DNA from: Aquisalibacillus elongatus
Lineage (GTDB): Bacteria; Bacillota; Bacilli; Bacillales; Alkalibacillaceae
Direction: 5' to 3'
Assembly (NCBI RefSeq): GCF_003843875.1
Contig: NZ_RKRF01000013.1
Coordinates: 62,001 to 126,000, forward strand
DNA: 64,000 bases
Below the pieces are notes generated by a model. It made no database searches. It was not told where the DNA came from and worked only from the letters and a program-made list of their open reading frames with translations. The position numbers and the translations under genes are program-made. Numbering within the stretch: position 1 is the first letter of the stretch; each line of letters begins with the position of its first letter. Positions 38,230-47,937 of this stretch are shown piece after piece.

Positions 38230-38263
38230 CAATCGTAAACATTTTCTCTAAATCGTAAACATT
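38230..38263 (+). promoter_or_regulatory. two extra Zur-type half sites
   Basis: CAATCGTAAACATT (38230-38243) and AAATCGTAAACATT (38250-38263) are direct copies 20 bp apart and match one arm of the Zur box downstream. Confidence 0.5.
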
Positions 38264-38267
38264 CCTA

Positions 38268-38296
38268 TTTACAAATCGTAATCGTTACGATATACT
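38268..38296 (+). promoter_or_regulatory. znu promoter with Zur box in the spacer
   Basis: TTTACA (38268-38273), a 17-base spacer, TATACT (38291-38296). The spacer is TCGTAATCGTTACGA with flanks, close to the Zur consensus TCGTAATnATTACGA (one mismatch). Repressor binding would block RNA polymerase directly. Confidence 0.88.
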
Positions 38297-38332
38297 CATA
38301 AAGGCTTTACTTAACAACTGGAGGAGAAAACT

Positions 38333-39361
38333 ATGAAACTCGTAAAATTATTTAGCATGTTATTCTTTTTATCATTCTTATGGGCTTGCCAAGCTAATGA
38401 TTCGAATTCAAATGAAGAAAATACGATTTATACATCTATATATCCAATTGAATACATCGCCTCAGAAATTGCTGGTGACCATGTTCAAGTTAATACTGTA
38501 GTGCCATCAGGAGCAGATGCACATTCTTATGAGCCATCAACAAAAACAATGATCGAGCTATCATCAAGTGATGCGTTTTATTTTGTTGGCGAAGGAATGG
38601 AAAGCTTCTCAGAAACGATGGCTGAGTCAGTTCAATCAGAAGACGTTCATATTTTGCGTCTAGCTGAATATGAACAGTTATTCGAAGACTTCACACAAGA
38701 TGAAGGTCTGATCAATCAATCATCTGAATCGAACCAAGAAGACGAAGATGAGCACGAACACGAAGAAGATGATCATTTTGATGAGGATAACCATCAAGAG
38801 GAAGAAACACACGAAAATGATGCAGAAGACGATCACGCTCATGGTGACTTTGACCCTCACTTCTGGCTCGATCCAATTCGTATGATTGATGCAGGTGAAA
38901 TTGTTTTAGACGATTTAATTCAGCTATATCCAGAACAAGAAGAAGCATTCCGTGAAAACTTTGAAGCCTATAAAAATAAAATGAACGAATTAGATGAAGA
39001 ATATAACAACCAACTCGATCAAGAAGTCAGTATTTTAGTGACACACAAATCCTTCTCTTATATGGAAGAGCGTTATCCTATAAAACAGCACTCGATTCGT
39101 GGAGTTTCAGCATCACAAGAGCCGTCACAACGAGAACTGCAACAATTGTTTGAACAGATTGAAGAGTTAGGAATTGATTCAATTGTGTTTGAGGAAAATT
39201 CAGATGACCGTCTAGCTCAAACCATCGCTAACGAATTAAACTTAACAAAATATTATCTAAATAATTTATCAACACGTACTGAAGACAACGTTAAGCAAGA
39301 TAAAGATTACTACGACATTATGATCGATAATCTTAATGTTTTAAACGAAATTCAACCATAA
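38333..39361 (+). CDS. znuA: zinc ABC transporter binding lipoprotein ZnuA
   Basis: 342 residues. Lipoprotein signal with Cys19 (SFLWACQAN), then the cluster 9 metal-binding fold: first His in SGADAHSYEPST, the second in GDFDPHFWLDPIRM, the third in LVTHKSFSYMEERY. Between the first two lies an about 45-residue loop almost wholly of His, Asp and Glu, typical for zinc-specific binders and thought to collect zinc. GGAGGAG precedes the ATG. First gene of znuACB-zur, behind a Zur-blocked promoter. Confidence 0.95.
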   Translation: MKLVKLFSMLFFLSFLWACQANDSNSNEENTIYTSIYPIEYIASEIAGDHVQVNTVVPSGADAHSYEPSTKTMIELSSSDAFYFVGEGMESFSETMAESVQSEDVHILRLAEYEQLFEDFTQDEGLINQSSESNQEDEDEHEHEEDDHFDEDNHQEEETHENDAEDDHAHGDFDPHFWLDPIRMIDAGEIVLDDLIQLYPEQEEAFRENFEAYKNKMNELDEEYNNQLDQEVSILVTHKSFSYMEERYPIKQHSIRGVSASQEPSQRELQQLFEQIEELGIDSIVFEENSDDRLAQTIANELNLTKYYLNNLSTRTEDNVKQDKDYYDIMIDNLNVLNEIQP

Positions 39362-39371
39362 AGGGTGATTT

Positions 39372-40115
39372 ATGATGACACAGCCCATTATTTCCGTTCG
39401 AGGCGTTCAGCATCGTTACGACCGCCAAACGATATTGAAAGATATAAAGTTTGATATTGTGGAAGGCGCTTTTGTTGGTCTTGTCGGGCCAAATGGTTCT
39501 GGAAAGACGACACTTATCAAACTTCTCTTAGGAATCGAAAAACTTCAAAAAGGACAAATTACAGCATTCGGACACCCAATCCAGAAGTTTAAAAACAAAG
39601 GCCGAATCAGTTACGTTTCACAAAAAGCAAACTCCTTTAACCGTGGATTTCCAGCAACGGTTAAAGAAGTCGTGTCGATAGGGATTGTTTCAAAAGAAAA
39701 TAAACAAACCAAAGAGAATCTTGTTTATAATGCATTAAAGCAAGTTAATATGGAATCCTATATCGACCGAAATATTGGTGATCTATCTGGTGGTCAACAG
39801 CAACGCGTATTCATCGCTAGAGCCATTGTAAGCAATCCAAAACTGCTCATTTTAGATGAACCGACCGTTGGTGTTGATAGTGAAAATGTGGAACACTTTT
39901 ACCGTTTACTATCGAAATTAAATAAAGAGTTAGGTATTACGTTAGTCCTTGTTTCCCATGATATTGGAGCCATTACCACGTATGTCACTGACTTATTATG
40001 TTTAAATAAAACCATTCATTATCACGGGGATCCCGGTGATTTTGAAAATATGCCAGACGAACAACGATCCAAACTTTATGGACATCGAATTCACACGATT
40101 ACACACGATCATTAG
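39372..40115 (+). CDS. znuC: zinc ABC transporter ATPase ZnuC
   Basis: 247 residues with Walker A GPNGSGKT, signature DLSGGQQQRVFIA, Walker B LLILDEPTVGVD and His switch LVSHDIGAI. It powers zinc import with ZnuB. GGGTGA lies three bases before the ATG pair at 39372 and 39375. It is 10 bases after znuA. Confidence 0.95.
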   Translation: MMTQPIISVRGVQHRYDRQTILKDIKFDIVEGAFVGLVGPNGSGKTTLIKLLLGIEKLQKGQITAFGHPIQKFKNKGRISYVSQKANSFNRGFPATVKEVVSIGIVSKENKQTKENLVYNALKQVNMESYIDRNIGDLSGGQQQRVFIARAIVSNPKLLILDEPTVGVDSENVEHFYRLLSKLNKELGITLVLVSHDIGAITTYVTDLLCLNKTIHYHGDPGDFENMPDEQRSKLYGHRIHTITHDH

Positions 40116-40130
40116 AAAGGGGCGATTATC

Positions 40131-40994
40131 ATGATTGAAGCCTTTATAAATTACACACTATTACGCAATACACTCTATGCTGGGTTACTCGTCGGATTAA
40201 TAGCCCCTCTATTAGGAGTGTTTATCGTCGTAAGACGCCAATCGATGATAGCAGATGGTTTATCTCACGTAACATTAGCTGGGTTAGCATTCGGTTTATT
40301 TATGCAAAAAAAATACACCTTGCTTATGTTCACACCATTTCACACCGGGATTCTCTTTTCTGTCATCGGCGCATTAATTATAGAAAATTTAAGAGACGTC
40401 TATAAGGCGTTCCAAGAAATTGCGATTCCAATTATTTTATCTGTCGGTGTTGGCTTAAGTATCGTCTTCATAGCGTTAGCCGATGGAATCAATACAGATA
40501 TTTACTCTTATTTATTCGGCTCTGTTGCCGCCATTAGTAATCAAGATCTTACACTAATTTTATGGATTTCGATTTTAGTTATTGCATTTATTTTGACTTT
40601 TTATAAACGTTTATTTGCCTTATCTTTCGATGATGAATTCGCAAGAGTCTCGGGTGTAAAAGCAAAAACACTGAATTTCTTTTTCATTCTCGTAACCGCA
40701 CTAGTGGTCTCAGCTTCTATTCGAATTGTCGGAGTACTACTTGTCTCAGCGCTTATGACACTTCCTGTTGCAACTAGCATGAGGGTTTCAAATAGCTTTA
40801 AACAGACAATCGTTTATAGTATTATATATGGAGAAGTTGCTGTTGTTATTGGGCTAATCGCAGGTTATTATTTTGAAATTCCTGCTGGGGGTACGATTGT
40901 TATTACCTCTGCCTTATTACTCGGATTAACCTTATTATTGAAAAAAGTTCAACTCGTTTTAACCATTAAAAAGGATGATGAACATGCAGCTTAA
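40131..40994 (+). CDS. znuB: zinc ABC transporter permease ZnuB
   Basis: 287 residues with eight or nine membrane segments of the ABC-3 metal permease family; the conserved RRQSMIADGLSHVTLAGLAF block is near residue 35. It forms the zinc channel. GAAAGGGGCG precedes the ATG. Its end overlaps zur by 11 bases. Confidence 0.95.
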   Translation: MIEAFINYTLLRNTLYAGLLVGLIAPLLGVFIVVRRQSMIADGLSHVTLAGLAFGLFMQKKYTLLMFTPFHTGILFSVIGALIIENLRDVYKAFQEIAIPIILSVGVGLSIVFIALADGINTDIYSYLFGSVAAISNQDLTLILWISILVIAFILTFYKRLFALSFDDEFARVSGVKAKTLNFFFILVTALVVSASIRIVGVLLVSALMTLPVATSMRVSNSFKQTIVYSIIYGEVAVVIGLIAGYYFEIPAGGTIVITSALLLGLTLLLKKVQLVLTIKKDDEHAA

Positions 40995-41394
40995 TCAAGC
41001 CTTAGACATTTTAAAAGACGAAGGTTATAAATACACCGAAAAGCGTGAAGATATACTTGTGTTTTTCAATGAGCAGGATGGTTACCGAACGGCTAGTGAT
41101 CTATTAAATCACTTAAGCCAAAAGTATAATGGAATTAGTTATGATACCATTTACCGTAACCTGCATTTATTTAATGAGTTGAACATCTTAGAACAGACAG
41201 AGCTAGATGGTGAAAAACATTTCCGCTTATCCTGCGGTCATCACGAACACCATCACCATTTCATATGTAAATCCTGCGGCAAAACGAAAGCCATTGAAGC
41301 ATGTCCGATGAACGAGTTAAACCTAAACTTTAACGGATATTTTATTGAAAATCATAAATTTGAAATTTACGGGCTCTGCCCTAGTTGTCATTAA
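40984..41394 (+). CDS. zur: zinc uptake regulator Zur (Fur family)
   Basis: 136 residues. Winged helix (YRTASDLLNHLSQKYNGISYDTIYRNLHLF) then a metal dimerisation domain with HHEHHHHF and two C-x2-C pairs (CKSC and CPSC) for structural zinc. The gene is in the znu operon and a Zur box sits in the promoter, so zinc uptake is under direct feedback and the repressor controls itself. AAAGG fits the ATG at 40984 better than 40975. In B. subtilis zur is elsewhere, so this linkage differs. Confidence 0.92.
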   Translation: MQLNQALDILKDEGYKYTEKREDILVFFNEQDGYRTASDLLNHLSQKYNGISYDTIYRNLHLFNELNILEQTELDGEKHFRLSCGHHEHHHHFICKSCGKTKAIEACPMNELNLNFNGYFIENHKFEIYGLCPSCH

Positions 41395-41424
41395 AAGCCA
41401 TTGACCGACACGTCAATGGCTTTT
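41393..41424. terminator. bidirectional terminator between zur and the EAL gene
   Basis: AAAAGCCATTGAC (41393-41405) and GTCAATGGCTTTT (41412-41424) form a perfect 13-bp stem, with A and T runs on both sides. Confidence 0.9.
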
Positions 41425-41426
41425 TA

Positions 41427-43706
41427 TTAATGTGTTACATATAATTGCTGTACTTCTTCAAACGGCATTGGTCTTGCGAAATAAAACCCTTGGCCAATCC
41501 GACAGCCAATCGATAATAAATAATTCATTTGATCAGATGTCTCTATTCCTTCCCCTACAATATCAATCTCGCATAACTTAGCTAAATCAACCATAAAATC
41601 GACCATGTTTTTGCCATCGCTTTGGCCAATCATCGAAATAAATGATCGGTCAATTTTCACAAAATCTACTGGTAAATCGCGCATATATCTTAAAGAGCTA
41701 TAACCCGTTCCAAAGTCATCAATGCTGATCATCACACCGGCTTCCCTTAACTGGTTCAACTTCGGCATATTATTATCAATATTCATTGTAATAGACTCTG
41801 TAATCTCGATTTCTAATACTCCCGCCGGAATTTGATAATCTTCTAAAATTTCAAGAACATTTGAGACAAACTCTCTTTTCGAGAATTGTTTAGCAGATAT
41901 GTTGACAGAAAAACTTGGAATATGGATACCCTCATCTCTCCATTTAACATAGTCTGCACACGCTCGCTTCAACACATAATCCGTCATTGAGAAAATCAAA
42001 CCAGTTTCTTCTGCAATTGGAATAAACACACCAGGCGAGATCGTCCCTTTCTCTGGGTGATACCATCTCGCTAATGCCTCCAACCCTTGTATGCTCCCTG
42101 TTTTCATATCTATTTTTGGTTGGTAGTGTAACTCAATTTCCTCATTTAAAATCGCCCTGTGTAACTCGTTTTCATAGAAATAATGCTCTAGATGATCATT
42201 CATAGACGGCTCATAAAAGCTATACGTCTCTCGATCTACTTTAGCATTTTTAAGCGCAGCATTTGCCTTTTGATATATCCCTTCAAAGTCATGATCATCC
42301 TGTGGGTAATAGGCGATTCCAATTGAAATCGTCGGATGAATAATCTCATCACGGATTGTAGTCGGTTGATTAAGTTCGTTCTTTAACGTTTGAAGTAACT
42401 CTTTTATATCCGCATAATTATTGACATTTGAAATCAAAATACCGAATTCATCGCCTTTTAACCTAGCAATGATCCCTCGTGACTTAACGACTTGCTTAAT
42501 CGTTTTAGCAATTGACAAAATCACTTCATCACCGAATTCCGTTCCATACTGCTGATTTATCGAATGGAAACGATCAATATCAAGAATCATAAATGCGTGC
42601 TCTTGCTCTTTATTCTGCTCAATCTTTCGAGCAGCTTCTTCATTAAACGTATTAAAATTGTATAATCCCGTAATATAATCAAAATGTTCTAAGTAATTAA
42701 TTTCACGCTTAAACTCTCTTTCAGTCGTGAAATCGCTAACCATGACCTGCATACCTATTAACTTTCCATCTTGATTATATAAATTCGAATAAGTTAATTG
42801 TAAATATTTACTCTGTCCGCCCGTATGCTTAACTTCCCGATGTTGTTTATAAATATCACCTTCTGAAGCTAGATAGGTTGAAGCCCCTTGTAGCAAAATA
42901 GGTTTAACGTTCGTGATAGGTTGATTTAAAGCATCTTGTTTAGAAATCCCTAAAATTTCTTCAGCTTGTCCATTCCAAACATTAATAAGCCCTTTACGAT
43001 TGATCGCAATAATACCTAATGGGGAATGTTCTAAAATGCCATGAAGTTGATTTCTGGTAACATGTAGTATTTGATCTTTTTGTTTCGTTTCTTTTATATC
43101 GACTAAAAACCCGAAATAATTCGTCAGTTTACCATGTTCATCAAGGACCTTATGCATAGTAAAGTATCTTGGCATAACATTTCCAGATCCATCTTCCATA
43201 AACACTTCATCTTCCCAATGCCCTTCAGATTCTAACTGTCTACGAATTTTCCGGTAACTATCTTTCGTCTCAAATTGCAGGACACGCTCATAGCGTTCAC
43301 CGATAATCTCGTCTACAGGTAAATTCACCATGTCTTCAAATTGTTTGTTAACTTTTAATACATAACCATTTTCATCCGTGATAATTAGACCTTGGTCTAA
43401 GTTGTTAAAAGCTTCATTCGTTAACATTATTTCCTCTTCATTGTCCTGAAGTTTTTGATAAAAATTGATATTCCGCTTCGTTTCTTTCGTAAGATAATAA
43501 TAAAAGAACATGCCAGTCACAAACACATACAACCAACCTTTAAGCGATTGGACAAACGATAATGATTCTGCTCCCTCGACAAATACCTCGACTATTTGGT
43601 CCGATGTTGTGATCCATACTAACCCAATTAATAGATGCAAGATTAAAAACTTAGTTGGAAATTGCCTAAGTTGATGAATCTTTGCATCATAGAAGTTATT
43701 CCCCAT
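41427..43706 (-). CDS. PAS-GGDEF-EAL membrane protein, probable c-di-GMP phosphodiesterase
   Basis: 759 residues. Two membrane segments (about 18-75), two PAS-type domains (about 90-205 and 215-330), a GGDEF domain (about 340-500) and an EAL domain (about 515-755). The EAL active-site motifs are intact: EALARW, NISAKQF, EITES, DDFGTGYSSL and VKIDRSFI. The GGDEF motif reads KGDEF, with the first Gly changed to Lys, so cyclase activity is unlikely and it may act as a regulatory domain. AGGTGA precedes the ATG at 43706. Monocistronic. Confidence 0.88.
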   Translation of the reverse strand: MGNNFYDAKIHQLRQFPTKFLILHLLIGLVWITTSDQIVEVFVEGAESLSFVQSLKGWLYVFVTGMFFYYYLTKETKRNINFYQKLQDNEEEIMLTNEAFNNLDQGLIITDENGYVLKVNKQFEDMVNLPVDEIIGERYERVLQFETKDSYRKIRRQLESEGHWEDEVFMEDGSGNVMPRYFTMHKVLDEHGKLTNYFGFLVDIKETKQKDQILHVTRNQLHGILEHSPLGIIAINRKGLINVWNGQAEEILGISKQDALNQPITNVKPILLQGASTYLASEGDIYKQHREVKHTGGQSKYLQLTYSNLYNQDGKLIGMQVMVSDFTTEREFKREINYLEHFDYITGLYNFNTFNEEAARKIEQNKEQEHAFMILDIDRFHSINQQYGTEFGDEVILSIAKTIKQVVKSRGIIARLKGDEFGILISNVNNYADIKELLQTLKNELNQPTTIRDEIIHPTISIGIAYYPQDDHDFEGIYQKANAALKNAKVDRETYSFYEPSMNDHLEHYFYENELHRAILNEEIELHYQPKIDMKTGSIQGLEALARWYHPEKGTISPGVFIPIAEETGLIFSMTDYVLKRACADYVKWRDEGIHIPSFSVNISAKQFSKREFVSNVLEILEDYQIPAGVLEIEITESITMNIDNNMPKLNQLREAGVMISIDDFGTGYSSLRYMRDLPVDFVKIDRSFISMIGQSDGKNMVDFMVDLAKLCEIDIVGEGIETSDQMNYLLSIGCRIGQGFYFARPMPFEEVQQLYVTH

Positions 43707-43838
43707 TTTAATCACCTAAATTATCAATTTATATTATTATACAACAAATTGTTTATTTATTCTAAATATTTCGTCATTTATTTTATTCTTAATTATATTA
43801 ATAATATCGGTTTAACTGTTTGATATTAAAGAGGATAA

Positions 43839-43866
43839 ACAAAAAAAACCTAATAGATATTAGGTT
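43839..43866 (-). terminator. probable terminator of the RDD gene
   Basis: AACCTAAT (43847-43854) and ATTAGGTT (43859-43866) pair around a 4-base loop; eight Ts follow on the minus strand. It lies about 130 bases after the gene end; the rest of the 287-base gap shows nothing I can name. Confidence 0.6.
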
Positions 43867-43993
43867 AATAGGGCACTGGACTCTCTATAGAAATAAGCAA
43901 CGATGTGGTAAATGGTTATGGTGCATTGAAATTTGCTAACAATCCACGATAAAAATCGTTTTTCTTAATCAAGCCAGAAAGAATAAAGTCTTA

Positions 43994-44728
43994 TTAATAA
44001 TACATATCTTCAACAACCCAATCTTGTTGTGGTTTCTTAGTTAAATATATTTCTACATAGAGATCATGATCTTCACCTTTTATATTAATAGCAAATTTTG
44101 ATTCTCCAAAACCGTCAGCTATTTGTATATTACCAGTAGGTAGATAACCGTACCCTTCAATTCCTCCAGTTTCTCGTATAATATATTCATCATTTTCGAT
44201 ATATGTAATAGCAGTATTATAAGCTTCACTATTTTTCATAAATAATACAATTGAAGAAATAAACAACATAAATGTGAGTATAACAATAAAGAAAACAACT
44301 ACAATTGTTTTCCATAAACTCAACTTCCTTACTTGAACTACAACTGAATTCGCTAAGTTATCTCCAATTCTCTGCTTATCCTTATTTACTGCAAACACAA
44401 TTAATTCAACAGGCCATATGATTAATATTAAATTCCTTAAAAATAACCTTGTCTTTGAAGGAACCTCATCTTTATTTTCCTCATCTCTTACACCAATGCC
44501 AATAATTGATTTACCAATGCTTGCTCCTTTGTAGGAATCTTTAAAAGAATACAAAACAAAGGCAACGAACAACCCAATCCAAAATCCCCTAAAAACGAGG
44601 TTATTATTTAATCCCTCATTAATTAAGAAAAAAGTAAAAGGAACAACAACAATAAACGAAATAATAAAATGATCTATTATAAAGGCAAATACTCTACTTT
44701 TTCTCGACGCTAGTTTTAATTCTGTCAA
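43994..44728 (-). CDS. RDD family membrane protein
   Basis: 244 residues. An RDD domain with three or four membrane segments covers about residues 8-150 (RKSRVFAFIIDHFIISF at the start, GASIGKSIIGIGVRDEE in the middle), followed by one more segment near 130-160 and a soluble C-terminal domain of about 80 residues on the outside. RDD proteins are poorly understood; some relate to ion or Na+/H+ exchange. Codon composition is more AT-rich than the neighbours, a weak hint of a separate history. Confidence 0.78.
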   Translation of the reverse strand: MTELKLASRKSRVFAFIIDHFIISFIVVVPFTFFLINEGLNNNLVFRGFWIGLFVAFVLYSFKDSYKGASIGKSIIGIGVRDEENKDEVPSKTRLFLRNLILIIWPVELIVFAVNKDKQRIGDNLANSVVVQVRKLSLWKTIVVVFFIVILTFMLFISSIVLFMKNSEAYNTAITYIENDEYIIRETGGIEGYGYLPTGNIQIADGFGESKFAINIKGEDHDLYVEIYLTKKPQQDWVVEDMYY

Positions 44729-44921
44729 AACTTATCCTCCCCTTTTCGTACAATATTTTCTAATATTACTGAGATTTTATAAGACTAAATGTTCACTTTC
44801 AAATTAGATTCGACAAAAAATGCGTAAATCCTTTTTTGGCATTATTGCTCACTAGATAAGGTACTATGAATCTAAGTATGTTTCAGATTGTTAATGCGCG
44901 CACGACATCCGATCACTCATT

Positions 44922-44954
44922 ATAAAAAAACTGCCGAGATGTTCTCGGCAGTTT
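44922..44954 (-). terminator. terminator of ftsW
   Basis: AAACTGCCGAGA (44928-44939) and TCTCGGCAGTTT (44943-44954) form a 12-bp stem; seven Ts follow on the minus strand. Confidence 0.9.
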
Positions 44955-44961
44955 AAAGATT

Positions 44962-46143
44962 TTATTTAACTGAACGGATGCGGTTATCTGTATATGTTTC
45001 TTCGATATCTTCTACTTGATAGCCTCGTTTAATATTTCCTTTAATTGCAATGTTCATTAAGATTCCAAGTGAGAAGAAGGTAATAAGTAATGAGGAACCA
45101 CCATAGCTGATTAAAGGCAGTGTAATTCCTGTAATCGGCATCAAACCTGTAATAGCTCCCATATTGATGATGGCTTGAATAATAATTTGAAAGGTAATAC
45201 CTAAAGCTAATAACCTTCCAAATTGATCAGGTGCTCGTTTAGCAATTAGAATACCTTTATACATAAACACCATAAACGCAATAACTACGATCAACACACC
45301 GATGAACCCTAACTCTTCTGCAATAATCGAAAGAATAAAATCCGTATGTGCCTCTGGTAAAAAGCCAGCTTTTTGAACGCTATTAGCCAAACCGACACCA
45401 CTGAATTCTCCAGATGCTATGGCAATCAAAGAATGTACTAACTGATAGCTTTCGCCTGATGGGTCCTGAAAAGGTTCTAAAAACGACGTTACCCTGGACT
45501 TACGATAATTCGCACCGAAAATTAATAAAGCCACACTTCCAATCGCCACAGTGGCTAAGCTAAATAAATGAATGAAACGGGCGCCTGCAAACAACAATAT
45601 AATTCCGCACGCCGCGATAATAGAGGTAGCTGTTCCTAAATCGGGTTGCGCAACAATTAGTAAGAAGACTATGATCAATATGATAAGTGGTGGTAGTAAA
45701 CCGTCCTTAAAACTATGTAGCCTGTCCTCTTTTTTAGTCAGAACGTGAGCAAAATAAAGGACCATCCCGATTTTAGCTAATTCAGAAGGTTGAAATAAGA
45801 ACAATTGGAGATTAATCCAACGTGTTGCACCATTAACCTCAACACCCAGTCCAGTAAATGCTACAAGCAATAATAAAACAATGGTCGTATAAAGCAATAC
45901 CTTCGTTAATCCCCTTAAACTCCGATATGAGAAAATACTCATAAATAAGAAGACTATTAAACCAAGCATTAACCACATGCGTTGCCGTTTGAAGTAGTGA
46001 GCTGGGTCATTAATATTAGGATCTAGGCCCGCTTCTACAAAACTCGCACTATACACCATGACGAGTCCGAATAAAGATAATAATATAATAATCGTGAATA
46101 ACGGATAATCTATATTTCGTAAATGTTTTTTCAATCCCAACAC
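44962..46143 (-). CDS. ftsW: SEDS-family cell division protein FtsW
   Basis: 393 residues with about ten membrane segments of the SEDS family. Key blocks are ARFIHLF, QLVHSLIAIASGEFSGVGLANSVQ-like lipid II region, LPEAHTDFILSIIAEELGF, and the C-terminal GLMPITGITLPLISYGGSSL. SEDS proteins polymerise glycan strands from lipid II at the septum (FtsW) or side wall (RodA). I call FtsW from the overall match; RodA is the alternative. Monocistronic. Confidence 0.85.
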   Translation of the reverse strand: MLGLKKHLRNIDYPLFTIIILLSLFGLVMVYSASFVEAGLDPNINDPAHYFKRQRMWLMLGLIVFLFMSIFSYRSLRGLTKVLLYTTIVLLLLVAFTGLGVEVNGATRWINLQLFLFQPSELAKIGMVLYFAHVLTKKEDRLHSFKDGLLPPLIILIIVFLLIVAQPDLGTATSIIAACGIILLFAGARFIHLFSLATVAIGSVALLIFGANYRKSRVTSFLEPFQDPSGESYQLVHSLIAIASGEFSGVGLANSVQKAGFLPEAHTDFILSIIAEELGFIGVLIVVIAFMVFMYKGILIAKRAPDQFGRLLALGITFQIIIQAIINMGAITGLMPITGITLPLISYGGSSLLITFFSLGILMNIAIKGNIKRGYQVEDIEETYTDNRIRSVK

Positions 46144-46210
46144 CGTCCTAGTTATATCTTAACTGAAAATTCCATTTAACGGAATAGGACTTCTAGAGGT
46201 TTAAGAAGTA

Positions 46211-46243
46211 AAATAAACCCTTCAGTCAAACTAAACTGAAGGG
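46211..46243 (-). terminator. terminator of the ABC-F gene
   Basis: CCCTTCAGT (46218-46226) and ACTGAAGGG (46235-46243) pair; TTTATTTT follows on the minus strand. Confidence 0.65.
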
Positions 46244-46252
46244 CTATCACTT

Positions 46253-47863
46253 TTATATAGTAGGTTGCGTATTAATTTTCTTCACATCATCTAAATATTC
46301 TTCATAAGACATCGACTTATCGATGATGCCTTCATCTTTGATCTCTATGATGCGGTTCGCAATCGTTTGGATAAACTGATGGTCGTGGGAACTGAAAATA
46401 ACAGACCCTTTAAATTTAATAAGACCATTGTTTAATGATTGAATCGACTCTAAATCTAAGTGGTTTGTTGGATCATCTAGAACAAGCACGTTAGCATTAC
46501 TCAACATCATTCTAGATAGCATACAACGTACTTTTTCACCACCGGAAAGAACGCTAGCTTTCTTAAATACATCATCACCGCTAAACAGCATACGTCCTAA
46601 GAATCCACGAATAAATGTCTCCGTTTCATCTTCAGGTGCGTATTGGCGTAACCAATTAATTAGACTAAGATCTGATCCTTCAAAGAACGGTGAATTATCT
46701 TTAGGGAAATACGACTGAGATGTTGTCACGCCCCATTTATATGAACCTTCATCAGGTTCCATTTCACCCATTAAGATTTTCATAAGTGTCGTAACCGCTT
46801 GATCGTCACCTAATAACGCCACTTTATCGTCTTTGTCTAAACGGAAAGATACGTTATCGAGCACTTTTTTACCGTCTACAGTTTTACTAATGCCATTAAC
46901 TTCTAAGAGGTCATTACCAATCTCACGTTCAGGTGTGAACGCAATGTAAGGATATTTTCTTGAAGAAGGCTTAATGTCATCAATCTCAATTTTGTCTAAT
47001 AACTTCTTACGAGACGTTGCCTGACGTGATTTAGACGCATTGGCACTGAACCTGGCGATAAATTCCTTTAACTCTTGAACTTTCTCTTCTTTCTTCTTGT
47101 TTTGCTCTTGCTGCATCTTAAGCGCTAATTGGCTTGATTCGTACCAGAAATCATAGTTACCGACATAAAGCGTAATTTTTTCAAAATCTAAATCCGCAAT
47201 ATGCGTACACACGTTATTTAAGAAATTACGGTCGTGAGATACGACAATAACCGTATTTTCAAAGTTAATTAAAAACTCTTCTAACCATCTGATCGCTTGA
47301 ATATCTAAGCCGTTTGTCGGCTCATCAAGTAATAATATGTCTGGATTTCCAAATAACGCTTGAGCTAAAAGGACTTTAACCCTTTGTGCTTCCGTTAATT
47401 CAGACATCTTCTTAAAATGAACCTCGTCTTCGACACCAAGCCCGCGAAGTAATGTTGCTGCGTCGCCTTCAGCTTCCCAGCCGTTTAGTTCTGCAAACTC
47501 ACCTTCAAGCTCAGCAGCGCGCATCCCATCTTCTTCAGTAAATTCACCTTTAGCATAGATGGCATCTTTCTCTTGAATAATCTCGTGTAGACGCTCGTGA
47601 CCCATCATGACAACGTCTAACACATTTTCGTCCTCATAAGCGTAGTGATCCTGTTTTAAGACCGCAATTCGCTCATCTTTCCCTACTGATACATGGCCTT
47701 CTTGAGGCTCAATTTCACCAGATAATATTTTTAAAAACGTTGATTTACCAGCGCCATTTGCGCCAATCAACCCATAACAGTTTCCATTGGTAAACTTAAT
47801 CGAAACATTTTCAAATAACTTACGACTTGGAAAACGTAAGCTGACATTCGTTGCTTGTAGCAT
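46253..47863 (-). CDS. ykpA: ABC-F family ATPase (YkpA/YbiT type)
   Basis: 536 residues: two ABC ATPase cassettes in one chain with no membrane segment. Walker A GANGAGKS in the first; the second has a divergent P-loop (LLGDDQAVTTL). Signatures LTEAQRVKV and LSGGEKVRCM, Walker B LLLDEPTNGLD and LVLDDPTNHLD, with a charged linker (about 245-300). ABC-F proteins bind the ribosomal exit site; the YbiT/YkpA branch is not a clear antibiotic-resistance group. The degenerate second P-loop and LTEAQ signature occur in this branch as I recall. Confidence 0.85.
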   Translation of the reverse strand: MLQATNVSLRFPSRKLFENVSIKFTNGNCYGLIGANGAGKSTFLKILSGEIEPQEGHVSVGKDERIAVLKQDHYAYEDENVLDVVMMGHERLHEIIQEKDAIYAKGEFTEEDGMRAAELEGEFAELNGWEAEGDAATLLRGLGVEDEVHFKKMSELTEAQRVKVLLAQALFGNPDILLLDEPTNGLDIQAIRWLEEFLINFENTVIVVSHDRNFLNNVCTHIADLDFEKITLYVGNYDFWYESSQLALKMQQEQNKKKEEKVQELKEFIARFSANASKSRQATSRKKLLDKIEIDDIKPSSRKYPYIAFTPEREIGNDLLEVNGISKTVDGKKVLDNVSFRLDKDDKVALLGDDQAVTTLMKILMGEMEPDEGSYKWGVTTSQSYFPKDNSPFFEGSDLSLINWLRQYAPEDETETFIRGFLGRMLFSGDDVFKKASVLSGGEKVRCMLSRMMLSNANVLVLDDPTNHLDLESIQSLNNGLIKFKGSVIFSSHDHQFIQTIANRIIEIKDEGIIDKSMSYEEYLDDVKKINTQPTI

Positions 47864-47937
47864 AAATACAAATCCTCCACATCAATTAATCACTTTTATC
47901 ATTATAGCATCTTTTAAGAGGATTTGACGAATTTTAC

